A stretch of DNA of 64,000 nt from an uncultured Draconibacterium sp. GTDB taxonomy: Bacteria > Bacteroidota > Bacteroidia > Bacteroidales > Prolixibacteraceae. A program made the translations under genes and the position numbers. The stretch spans positions 219,001 through 283,000 of the forward strand of contig NZ_OY781464.1 in NCBI RefSeq assembly GCF_963676735.1. The letters are read 5' to 3'. The notes under the pieces were generated by a model. It made no database searches, was not told the DNA's origin, and saw only the letters and a list, made by a program, of their open reading frames with translations. Within the stretch, counting starts at the first letter, position 1, and each line of letters opens with the position of its first letter. Shown here in pieces: positions 16,666-25,700 of this stretch.

Positions 16666-17027
16666 GGATAGCCCCAAAATCTGTGTTGTTTTGTCCCCTT
16701 GTTCTTCAATGCTTAATTGAACCGCCAAAAAACTTTTTTCGCTGAAATGAATGTTGCAAATGCGAAAAAAGTCAACGTTTCCGAAAAAGCAATCTAAAAA
16801 TCTGAATATCTTAATCTGTAAGGCTTCGGACAGATGTTTCTTTCAGTGTTAAAAAATTTTCAACCTGTTATCAAATACCCATACTAAAATTTCTCATTTC
16901 GCATATAAATTTATCTTTGTCTACTGCAAAATATTTTTTTTGTAAAACCAAGCTGGGAAACCAAAGAAGAAACAATTTCAATTTAATACTAAACCGTAGC
17001 CAGAAGCTACAATAAAATTTTCATCTT

Positions 17028-19355
17028 ATGAGCAACATTTTTTTAATTGTGCCTATAGCCTCGCTGTTGGCTTTGGCATTTGCCTGGATTTTCTTCAAAT
17101 CGCTGATGAAGAATTCAGAAGGTACTGAGCGCATGAAAGAAATTGCACAATACGTTCGCGACGGTGCAATGGCTTATTTAAAGCGTCAGTATAAAGTAGT
17201 GGGAATTGTATTTATAGTACTTTTCATCCTGCTTACCATTATGGCGTATTTTGGTGTTCAAAATCCATTTGTTCCTATTGCATTCTTAACCGGTGGTTTC
17301 TTCTCCGGACTTTGCGGTTTCCTTGGAATGAAAACTGCAACTTTTGCATCAGCAAGAACTGCACACGGAGCTTCACAATCTTTAAATAAAGGTTTGCAAG
17401 TGGCTTTCCGTAGTGGCGCTGTTATGGGATTAATTGTTGTGGGTTTTGCATTGTTAGATATTGCAGCCTGGTATTTATTTTTAAGCGAAGTAGTATTTAC
17501 TCCTGCACACCTGGCCAATGGCCTTGAGTTTATAGGTTTGCATTTTGTACACGGAAGTGCTGATTATGTAGCCAACGGTGTAATTACCGAAGCCGGACAA
17601 AAAGTTAAACTGGTAGAGATTACAGTAACCATGTTAACCTTCGGAATGGGTGCGTCAACACAAGCCCTGTTTGCACGTGTTGGTGGTGGTATTTACACCA
17701 AAGCAGCCGATGTTGGTGCCGACCTTGTTGGTAAAGTTGAAGCCGGTATTCCTGAAGACGATCCGCGTAACCCTGCTACAATTGCCGACAATGTTGGCGA
17801 TAACGTAGGTGATGTTGCCGGTATGGGCGCCGACCTTTACGAATCGTATGCCGGTTCTATTTTGGCAACCGCTGCGCTTGGTGCTGCGCTTCCCGCAATT
17901 GTGCTGAAAGATACGGGTATCGACCCAATTAAAGCAGTAACTGCTCCAATGATTGTGGCGGCAATAGGTATTTTGCTTTCAATTATTGGTATTTATATGG
18001 TTCGTACAAAAGAATCGGCTACTCAGAAAAACTTATTAAATGCCTTGCTTATCGGAACGGGTGGTAGCTCGGTTCTTATTCTTTTGGCACTGGTAGGTTT
18101 AGCATTTTTAGGTTGGATTACCTGGGGTGTTTTCTGGGCTGTTGTTATTGGTTTGGCTGCTGGTGTAATTATTGGTCAGGCAACCGAATATTATACTTCT
18201 GACGAATACAAGCCAACAAAAGGTATTGCCGAGCAGGCACAACAAGGTCCTGCAACCACCATAATCGATGGTATTGCTGTTGGTATGAATTCAACATGGA
18301 TTCCGGTTGTAACCATCGTTCTTGGAATTATGGGTTCGTTTTGGGCCGCGGGTGGTGCCGAACACTTTGCCATGGGGGTTTACGGAATTGGTTTTGCTGC
18401 TGTTGGTATGCTTTCAACTCTTGGAATTACCCTGGCAACCGATGCTTTTGGTCCGATTGCCGATAACGCAGGTGGTAACGCCGAAATGGCAGAATTAGAT
18501 CCTGAGGTTCGTGAACGTACTGATGCATTGGATATGTTGGGTAATACAACTGCTGCAACCGGTAAAGGTTTTGCAATTGGTTCGGCTGCACTTACTGCCA
18601 TGGCACTTATTTCGGCTTATATGGAAGAAGTTCGTTTGTGGTTTGGTAAAATTGCCAAAGCAGGCGAAGGTTTTGTTACCAAAGGAGAATATGTGTTCTA
18701 TAACGATGTTGCACCTGCGGTGGAAGAAGGAGTAAAAGTGATTAAGATTTCTGCTGCTTCTGTAAAAGATTTCTCTGCAGCTTACGATATTACGCTTTTT
18801 AATCCATTGTTCCTGGGTGGTTTATTCCTGGGCTCGATGATGGCCTTCTTGTTTAGTGCAATGACAATGAAAGCTGTAGGTCGTGCTGCCGGTGCAATGG
18901 TTGAAGAAGTGCGTCGTCAGTTCCGCGAAATAAAAGGAATTTTGGAAGGTACTGCTACTCCAGAATATGCTAAATGTGTGGAGATTTCAACACGTGGAGC
19001 ACAGAAAGAAATGTTGGTTCCGTCGTTGGTGGCTATAATTGTGCCAATTATTGTTGGAGCAAGCATGGGAGTTGCCGGTGTAATTGGTTTGTTGGCCGGT
19101 GGTTTAACAGCAGGTTTTACATTGGCAGTATTTATGAATAACGCTGGTGGTGCCTGGGATAACGCCAAAAAATACATCGAAAAAGGAAACTTCGGTGGAA
19201 AAGGTAGCGAAGCACACCACGCTGGTGTTGTTGGCGATACTGTTGGCGATCCTTTTAAAGATACTTCAGGCCCTTCGTTAAATATTCTGATTAAATTAAT
19301 GACAATGGTATCGGTTGTAATGGCCGGTTTAACAGTAACACTTAGTTTGCTGTAA
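17028..19355 (+). CDS. hppA: Membrane-bound, K+-dependent-type pyrophosphatase (cation pump)
   Basis: 775-aa integral membrane PPase with about 16 hydrophobic segments. It couples PPi hydrolysis to H+ and/or Na+ export. Signature residues: DVGADLVGKVE and DDPRNPATIADNVGD around residues 230-265 (PPi/Mg binding), DAFGPIADNAGGNAEM, and the C-terminal GDTVGDPFKDTSGPSLN. GNTTAATGKGFAIGS near residue 505 carries Ala where K+-independent enzymes have Lys, placing it in the K+-stimulated group (family knowledge); whether Na+ or H+ is pumped cannot be decided here. Monocistronic, with a strong terminator downstream. Codon use is GC-richer than in the flanking accessory regions. Confidence 0.97.
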   Translation: MSNIFLIVPIASLLALAFAWIFFKSLMKNSEGTERMKEIAQYVRDGAMAYLKRQYKVVGIVFIVLFILLTIMAYFGVQNPFVPIAFLTGGFFSGLCGFLGMKTATFASARTAHGASQSLNKGLQVAFRSGAVMGLIVVGFALLDIAAWYLFLSEVVFTPAHLANGLEFIGLHFVHGSADYVANGVITEAGQKVKLVEITVTMLTFGMGASTQALFARVGGGIYTKAADVGADLVGKVEAGIPEDDPRNPATIADNVGDNVGDVAGMGADLYESYAGSILATAALGAALPAIVLKDTGIDPIKAVTAPMIVAAIGILLSIIGIYMVRTKESATQKNLLNALLIGTGGSSVLILLALVGLAFLGWITWGVFWAVVIGLAAGVIIGQATEYYTSDEYKPTKGIAEQAQQGPATTIIDGIAVGMNSTWIPVVTIVLGIMGSFWAAGGAEHFAMGVYGIGFAAVGMLSTLGITLATDAFGPIADNAGGNAEMAELDPEVRERTDALDMLGNTTAATGKGFAIGSAALTAMALISAYMEEVRLWFGKIAKAGEGFVTKGEYVFYNDVAPAVEEGVKVIKISAASVKDFSAAYDITLFNPLFLGGLFLGSMMAFLFSAMTMKAVGRAAGAMVEEVRRQFREIKGILEGTATPEYAKCVEISTRGAQKEMLVPSLVAIIVPIIVGASMGVAGVIGLLAGGLTAGFTLAVFMNNAGGAWDNAKKYIEKGNFGGKGSEAHHAGVVGDTVGDPFKDTSGPSLNILIKLMTMVSVVMAGLTVTLSLL

Positions 19356-19381
19356 TAGTGTTGTTTTAAAATATCATAAAA

Positions 19382-19412
19382 ACCATCTGCCAACCGGGCA
19401 GGTGGTTTTTTT
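19382..19412 (+). terminator. Terminator of hppA
   Basis: ACCATCTGCC / GGGCAGGTGGT stem with an AACC loop and a run of seven T. Confidence 0.85.
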
Positions 19413-19586
19413 ATGCCTTGCTGTAAGCCGCGCCCGCTAAATGGCAAAACGGGTAAGCACTTGCTTTAATTCCTGTTAATTCTCTATGGCTGATAAACAA
19501 AATTTAACTTGCAGGATGAACAAATCGTTTGTAATTTGAGTTACTCTTTTTAAAACGTAGAATACTAATCAAAAAAAAATAACACC

Positions 19587-20600
19587 ATGGCAAATCTTTC
19601 AACAACCTACATGGGAATCGAGTTAAAAAATCCACTCATCCTTGGAGCAAGCAACTTAGTAACAAAACCCGATGTAATAAAACAAATTGAGGAGGCAGGA
19701 ATTGGCGCAATTGTTTATCGTTCGCTTTTTGAAGAGCAAATACAGCTCGAGAACCTGCAAATGGATGAAGAATTAAGTGAGTATGAAAACCGTAATGCGG
19801 AAATGACCAACTTGTTTCCCGGTTTGGAACACGCAGGACCTAAAGAACATTTGTACAATGTAGCGAAAATGGTTAAAAGTGTTGATGTACCGGTGTTTGC
19901 GAGCTTAAATGCCATTTACGAACCAACCTGGATAGAATATGCCCAGGAGCTGGAAAAAACCGGTGTGGCAGGACTGGAAATCAACCTTTACGCTGTACCC
20001 GGTTATTTCGAGGTTACCGGCGAGTCGATAGAACAGAAACAGGTTGAAATTGTAAAAGCAATAAAACAGGTCGTTAAGATTCCGGTAAGTGTAAAAATTA
20101 GTTTGTTTTACACCAATCCCTTAAACTTTATTAAAAAAGTTGATGAAGCCGGTGCCGATGGTTATGTGCTGTTTAACCGATTCTTTCAGCCCGAAATTGA
20201 CATCGAAAAAGAAGAATACTTTTATCCGTGGGAATTAAGCAACCCGAAAGACCACATGGTTGGCCTGCGTTACGCCGGTTTGTTACACGGAAATGTTGAC
20301 GGTAGCGTTTGTGTTAGCCGTGGTATTTACGATGCCAATGATGTTATAAAAATGATTTTGGCCGGAGCAGATGTGGTGCAAATGGTAAGTACTGTTTACC
20401 GTAATTCACCATCGGTAATTTCTGATATCTTGATGGATATTAACCGTTGGATGGATGATAAAGGCTACAAGTCGTTGGATGATTTCAGAGGAAAGCTTTC
20501 GCGCAAAAACATGAAAGATCCTTTTGCTTATCAACGTGCACAATATGTTGATATTTTAATGAAATCAGAAGATATCTTTAAAAAGTACCCGATGGTATAA
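19587..20600 (+). CDS. Dihydroorotate dehydrogenase-like flavoprotein
   Basis: 337-residue TIM barrel of the DHOD family. MGIELKNPLILGASNLV is the FMN-side beta strand start, LEINLYAVPG and IPVSVKIS are the core strands, and GADGYVLFNRF and GADVVQMVSTVYR the phosphate-binding end. No NxxxPN loop or catalytic Ser/Cys of bona fide PyrD is obvious, and the C-terminus (LDDFRGKLSRKNMKDPFAYQRAQYVD) is typical of the 'DHOD-like protein' group common in Bacteroidota, sometimes linked with 2-oxoacid oxidoreductases. So a flavin oxidoreductase is likely, but pyrimidine synthesis is not assured. It is a single gene with its own terminator. Confidence 0.85.
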   Translation: MANLSTTYMGIELKNPLILGASNLVTKPDVIKQIEEAGIGAIVYRSLFEEQIQLENLQMDEELSEYENRNAEMTNLFPGLEHAGPKEHLYNVAKMVKSVDVPVFASLNAIYEPTWIEYAQELEKTGVAGLEINLYAVPGYFEVTGESIEQKQVEIVKAIKQVVKIPVSVKISLFYTNPLNFIKKVDEAGADGYVLFNRFFQPEIDIEKEEYFYPWELSNPKDHMVGLRYAGLLHGNVDGSVCVSRGIYDANDVIKMILAGADVVQMVSTVYRNSPSVISDILMDINRWMDDKGYKSLDDFRGKLSRKNMKDPFAYQRAQYVDILMKSEDIFKKYPMV

Positions 20601-20624
20601 GGAGGAGAATTTCTTAAAACATAT

Positions 20625-20657
20625 AAAAAACAGGAACCAGTCGGTTCCTGTTTTTTT
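20625..20657 (+). terminator. Terminator of DHOD-like gene
   Basis: CAGGAACC / GGTTCCTG stem with an AGTC loop between A6 and T7. The same hairpin recurs after both giant HYR genes. 20658-21036 shows no supportable gene; one open frame there encodes an unlikely, Phe/Cys-rich peptide. Confidence 0.88.
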
Positions 20658-21036
20658 ATGGTCAAAATTGAAAGAGAATGGCAATCCTGCACCTTTTTAT
20701 CTTATTATTTATGCATCACCGTGTCTGTTTTTGTGAAAATTTCATGTTTCCTTTTTTTATTATTCTCTGCGCAATTAAATTTCTTCAGATAATTGTTAAT
20801 AGGCATGATGTCAGCTTGTTGTGTGGTGTTTTTAGTCTAGGGGGTGAGTTTTTTGGCTGCCAAAAACAGGTTGTAATAAAAATTTAATTGAAATAAAATT
20901 GATTAAAAGACAATAATATCTTAAATTGTATCGGATTGGATGCAGGATCAAACATTTTACAGGTAAAAATTAATAGGTTATACCCTGATGTTTGGATTGT
21001 ATTGTTTGTAATTGAAACGCTAACAAAATTAAAAAT

Positions 21037-21564
21037 ATGAATAGTATTAAGTCCCGAAGATTATTTTTACGTAATGCAGGATTAGTTTCCCTTGGTATTG
21101 CAGCGATACCAAATCCCCTGTCTGCAGCGAAAGCCATTGATACGAAAACAGATGAAAATGCAGAGCTACAGGATCCCGGTAATATTCGCCGGCAGCTTCT
21201 GGTAAAAGGCAGGGTTTATGATAAAAAAGCGAAACGACCTCTTTCGAATGCTGAAATTGAAGTGTGGCATGACGCAGATAAGTGGAGTGTCCGGCCATTT
21301 CACAAAAAAGTAATTACTGATGAGAATGGTTATTACCAATTTGTATCAAAGCGGCCCGATAAACTAAACGGCCAGTCGCCGAGAATCAATTTTAAACTTT
21401 CCAATTCGGTTGATAATTACAATACCGAGTTGCTTGTTAATGATTTTGGCGCTTTTATTACCGACAAACACTGGGTGATGAACCGTGCTATTGGCGATGA
21501 GTTGTTTCCACAGTTTAAAAACCTCCCAACACACACAGAACTCACTTTTAACTTAACGATATAA
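21037..21564 (+). CDS. Tat-exported intradiol-dioxygenase-like small protein
   Basis: 175 residues. SRRLFLRNAGLVSLGIAAI (residues 5-23) is a twin-arginine signal with a hydrophobic stretch, so export in folded form is likely. The mature domain has LVKGRVYDKKAKRPLSNAEI followed by EVWHDADKWS and TDENGYYQFVSKRP, the beta-sandwich pattern of the intradiol ring-cleavage dioxygenase C-domain (related to transthyretin and carboxypeptidase-regulatory folds). The protein is shorter than true catechol/protocatechuate dioxygenases, and the full set of two Tyr and two His iron ligands is not evident, so catalysis is doubtful. It heads a run that continues with two tail-collar proteins and a T9SS protein. 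Confidence 0.6.
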   Translation: MNSIKSRRLFLRNAGLVSLGIAAIPNPLSAAKAIDTKTDENAELQDPGNIRRQLLVKGRVYDKKAKRPLSNAEIEVWHDADKWSVRPFHKKVITDENGYYQFVSKRPDKLNGQSPRINFKLSNSVDNYNTELLVNDFGAFITDKHWVMNRAIGDELFPQFKNLPTHTELTFNLTI

Positions 21565-21590
21565 TATTTATACACTAAAAAATTAAAGTT

Positions 21591-22130
21591 ATGGAACCCT
21601 TTATTGGACAAATTATGATGTTTGGTGGCAATTTTGCGCCCCGTGGATGGGCTTTATGTGATGGACAGTTATTATCAATTGCGCAGAATACAGCCCTGTT
21701 CTCGATACTTGGAACTATGTATGGCGGCGATGGTCGTACCACTTTTGGCTTACCCGACCTTCGTGGAAGAGTTGCTATACATCCGGGAACAGGACCGGGA
21801 TTATCTACTTATCGTCAGGGACAAAAAGGAGGAGTAGAGAATGTTACCCTCTCAGTTAATCAAATTCCTTCACACAGTCATGGTGGTACCGGTACCATTC
21901 AGGCAGCATCAGGGCAGCCCGATGAAACAAGCCCGATTGGAACAGTGCCGGCACCATTAACCAATGGAACAGAAGGTTATGCTGAAACGGCCAGCGGTGC
22001 GATGAAAGCCGACGGCGTTACATTGAATATACAAAATACAGGAGGTAGTCAGTCGCATACCAATGTGCAGCCTTATAACTGTGTGAATTTTATTATTGCA
22101 TTGCAGGGGATATTTCCTTCACGAAGCTAA
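21591..22130 (+). CDS. Tail-collar (microcystin-dependent-protein family) protein, copy 1
   Basis: 179 residues. The N-terminal phage tail collar domain MEPFIGQIMMFGGNFAPRGW, then CDGQLLSIAQNTALFSILG, GGDGRTTFGLPDLRGRV and IPSHSHGGTGT, is the full MdpB/collar signature. The C-terminus NCVNFIIALQGIFPSRS is standard. Family members occur as phage tail tips and as stand-alone bacterial proteins; here there are no other phage tail genes, so the stand-alone bacterial form is likely. The next gene, 11 bases away, is a tandem duplicate. It starts 26 bases after the Tat protein gene. Confidence 0.9.
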   Translation: MEPFIGQIMMFGGNFAPRGWALCDGQLLSIAQNTALFSILGTMYGGDGRTTFGLPDLRGRVAIHPGTGPGLSTYRQGQKGGVENVTLSVNQIPSHSHGGTGTIQAASGQPDETSPIGTVPAPLTNGTEGYAETASGAMKADGVTLNIQNTGGSQSHTNVQPYNCVNFIIALQGIFPSRS

Positions 22131-22141
22131 AACAAAAAATT

Positions 22142-22681
22142 ATGGAACCATTTTTAGGACAAATTATAATGTTTGCCGGCAATTTTGCCCCAAGAGGGTG
22201 GGCAATGTGCGAAGGTCAGTTATTACCCATTAATAGTAATCAGGCTTTGTTTTCTATTTTAGGAACAACCTATGGCGGCGATGGGCGTACCACCTTTGCT
22301 TTACCCGATCTCAGAGGAAGAGTAGCAATGCATCCCGGTTCCGGACCGGGACTATCGACTTACCGCCTGGGGCAAAAAGGAGGTGTTGAAGATGTTACTC
22401 TTAATATAAATCAAATTCCGTCGCACACCCACAATGGCACCGGAACGGTTCAGGCAGCTTCAGGCCAGCCTGATGAAACAAGTCCGATTGGCACGGTTCC
22501 GGCTCCCTTAACAAACGGAACCGAAGGTTATGCAGAAACGGCAAGTGGTTCAATGAAAACTGATGGCGTTACATTGAATATTCAAAATACCGGAGGAAAC
22601 CTGGCGCATAACAATATTCAGCCCTTTAATTGTGTAAACTTTATCATCGCATTACAGGGTATATTCCCTTCTCGTAGCTAA
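22142..22681 (+). CDS. Tail-collar (microcystin-dependent-protein family) protein, copy 2
   Basis: Same length (179) and about 85% identical to the preceding gene by eye, with MEPFLGQIIMFAGNFAPRGW and CEGQLLPINSNQALFSILG. The same DETSPIGTVPAPLTNGTEG insertion sits in the variable middle, showing recent tandem duplication. Likely role is unknown outside phage; joint presence with large secreted HYR proteins suggests a surface or extracellular structure, which is inference. Confidence 0.9.
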   Translation: MEPFLGQIIMFAGNFAPRGWAMCEGQLLPINSNQALFSILGTTYGGDGRTTFALPDLRGRVAMHPGSGPGLSTYRLGQKGGVEDVTLNINQIPSHTHNGTGTVQAASGQPDETSPIGTVPAPLTNGTEGYAETASGSMKTDGVTLNIQNTGGNLAHNNIQPFNCVNFIIALQGIFPSRS

Positions 22682-22736
22682 TGATTTCTTTTACTTTTTC
22701 TTGAATGTCCACAATTTATAATTTAAAACGCTTTAC

Positions 22737-25700
22737 ATGAATATACGTTTACTTTTCATGATGATCGGGATGTTTGCCTTGTTGTCATCGTCGGCTCAAA
22801 CTGTTCTGTTAACTGAAGATTTTGAGACCGATGGAGAAGGCAGCAGATACACTTCTTCCACGTTCTCAAATTGCACAAATAACGACTATTTTTTACGCAC
22901 AAATTTAAATCCATATGTTTGTTCAACTGCCGGATTCGGAAATGCACTTACCAATGTGCAAGGCAGTTACTTTTGGGTTTCAGAAGATATTGAATCTGTT
23001 GATAACCCCAATGGCACTTTTGCCACTTTAACCTTAAATCCGGTTAACGTATCGGGGTACACCAATATTAGTGTTTCTGCATTTTTAGCCGAAGGAAGAG
23101 CAGATGGTATGCGCTGGGAAACCGATGATAAAGTTGAAATTCAGGTTAGCTGGGATGGTGGAAGCTACCAAACCATAGGTCGTTTTGTTGGCGACAATGC
23201 ATTTGGTGGTTATTTAAGAGAGGATACTAATTTAGACGGTTTGGCTGATGGAGGTGCTTCTACGGTAGGGTTGGCCTTTACCAACTTTACGTACAGTGTG
23301 CTCGGTGGTGGAACAAATCTTTCGGTTCGGATATACCTCAATGCTCACGATGGTACTGAGGAGTTGGCATTCGATCAGATTATTGTTCGTGGCGATGTTG
23401 GAACACCGGCAAATTATGCTCCGGTGCTTGCCAGTATCGAATCTTCAGCAATTGTCTTCACTGAAGGCGATTCTCCGGTTACAGTAAGCAGTACCATCAC
23501 TGTTTCAGACCTTGATGATACCAGTCTTGATAGTGCCTTTGTTGAAATATGTACTGGTTTTAATCCGGCAGAAGATGTTCTGTCTTACAGTGCTGTTGGT
23601 GGAATCGTTGGCTCATTCGATCCGCTTTCGGGCGTGTTAAAACTCACCGGAAATTCTTCATTGGCAAATTACCAAACAGTATTACGTAGTGTTCAGTATC
23701 AAAATATCAATACTACCAACCCCTCAAATTCTTACCGCGAAATATGTTTTTCCGTTCATGATGGAACCGATGAAAGTAATGTTCAAAAACGCAGAATTAC
23801 GATAATGGATGTAATTACAGAACTTGTTTGTTTGCCATTTGGAGAGAGTTTTGAACAGGATGGGGAAGGAATTACTTATGTATCAAATACCTTTGATGAT
23901 TCTCCAAATCCAGATTTCTTTTTGAGAACGAATACTCAGCCAGGCGATCATGCCGAAAGCGTATCTGGTATTGACGGCAGCTATTTTTGGGCCAGCGAAG
24001 ATGTAATCGGTACAGCTACGGGCAATAACCCGGGAGTTATTGAATTTGCACCTTTAAATATTGCCGGAAATTCAAACTATACCTTTAATATTTTAATGGG
24101 TACCAGTAATCATAACGGATTGCGCTGGGAACAAACCGATAACATAATTTTGCAATATAATATTGATGGTGCCGGGTGGAATACTTTTGGTTTATTTCAG
24201 GGCGATGATCCTTTTGGAGGTGATTTGAGGCTTGACCTCGACAACGATACCGATACGGTTGGTGGTGGCGGCCCTTATGGAGATATTGTTCCCAATGGTT
24301 CTGTTGATGATTTTGAATTTACCTTCTCGGGTACCGGAAGTGAAATGAAGATTCGAATTGTTGTTGAACAGGACGGAGGATCAGAAGAGTTGGTTTTTGA
24401 CAACATTAGAATTAGTGGCGATGTTTCGTCATCGTTAAGTTGCAGCGATACCACTGTTTATCTTGATAATGCCGGTGATGTTTCAATTGCTCCGGAATAC
24501 CTGACTGATGTAAGCACTGCAAATTGCGGTGTTGACTCTGTTCTGCTCGATTTTTATGATTTTACATGTGGGGAATTAGGAGACAATACGGTTACAGTTA
24601 CTGTTTATCATTCCAATACAACAACCTCAACCTGTAGTTCAATAGTTACCGTTGTCGATACTGTTGCCCCGCAGGCTATTTGCCAGGATGTAGCAGTTTT
24701 CCTCGATAGTTTTGGTGCGACAACAATTGATTCGCTTACACTTAACGGAGGATCATCTGATAATTGTTCAATCACTATGTTTAGTGTTGATAGCACTACT
24801 TTTGATTGCAGCGAAATAGGAACTAACACGGTTGTACTAACGGTTGAGGATGGAAGCGGAAATTCGGCACTTTGTTCTGCCACAGTTACTGTTTATGATA
24901 CTATTGCTCCGGTTGCGATAACAACGGATACCACTGTTTATCTTGATGTATCAGGATTGGCTGCTGTTGATTCTTCGTTCGTAAATAATGGCTCATCAGA
25001 TGTGTGTGGAATTGCTACCATTGCGATTGATAAAAGTAGTTTCGATTGTAATGAGGTTGGACCGAATTCGATTACCATGACTGTTACTGATGTTAATGGA
25101 AATTCATCAGTGGCAATGGCAGTTGTTACCGTCAAAGATACAATCGCTCCGAATGTAATTGCACATGATACTACCCTTTATCTCGATTCGAATGGCGTGG
25201 CAGTACTTGCCGCCGCAGAAGTTGATGCCGGCTCAATAGATAATTGTAGCATTGATTCGATGTATCTTTCACAAGACACTTTTGATTGTAGCGATATTGG
25301 GATGATTGCTCCACCGGTTGCTCTTATGGAAAAAAGTGCTACTCTGGCTCCGCCAATGGGAGTGACTGTGGAATTAACCGTGGTTGATGAAAACGGGAAT
25401 AGCAATAGCGATTGGTTTAATGTGAGTGTTGTAGATACCGTTTCTCCAATAGCAATGTGTCACGACACGCTAATTTATCTCGATGAATGGGGAGTGGCAA
25501 GTCTCGCACCAGCAATGATTGATGATGGCTCGTACGATAACTGTAGTGCTGTGATGTTAGGCGTTGACAGTAGTAATTTTGATTGTAGCGAAATTGGCGC
25601 CAATGCCGTTACCTTAACAGTTCTCGACATGTATGGAAATACAGCGATGTGTAGTGCGTCAGTAACAGTAGTTGATACTTTTGCACCAGTTGCCTTGTGT

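Noticed and set aside
20678..20887. 69-codon plus-strand frame after the DHOD-like gene
   Set aside because: Composition rich in Phe, Cys and His, no family resemblance, begins just after a terminator; looks like chance in AT-rich DNA.
21591..22681. Prophage tail region
   Set aside because: Only collar-domain proteins are present; no capsid, portal, terminase or tail tube genes nearby.
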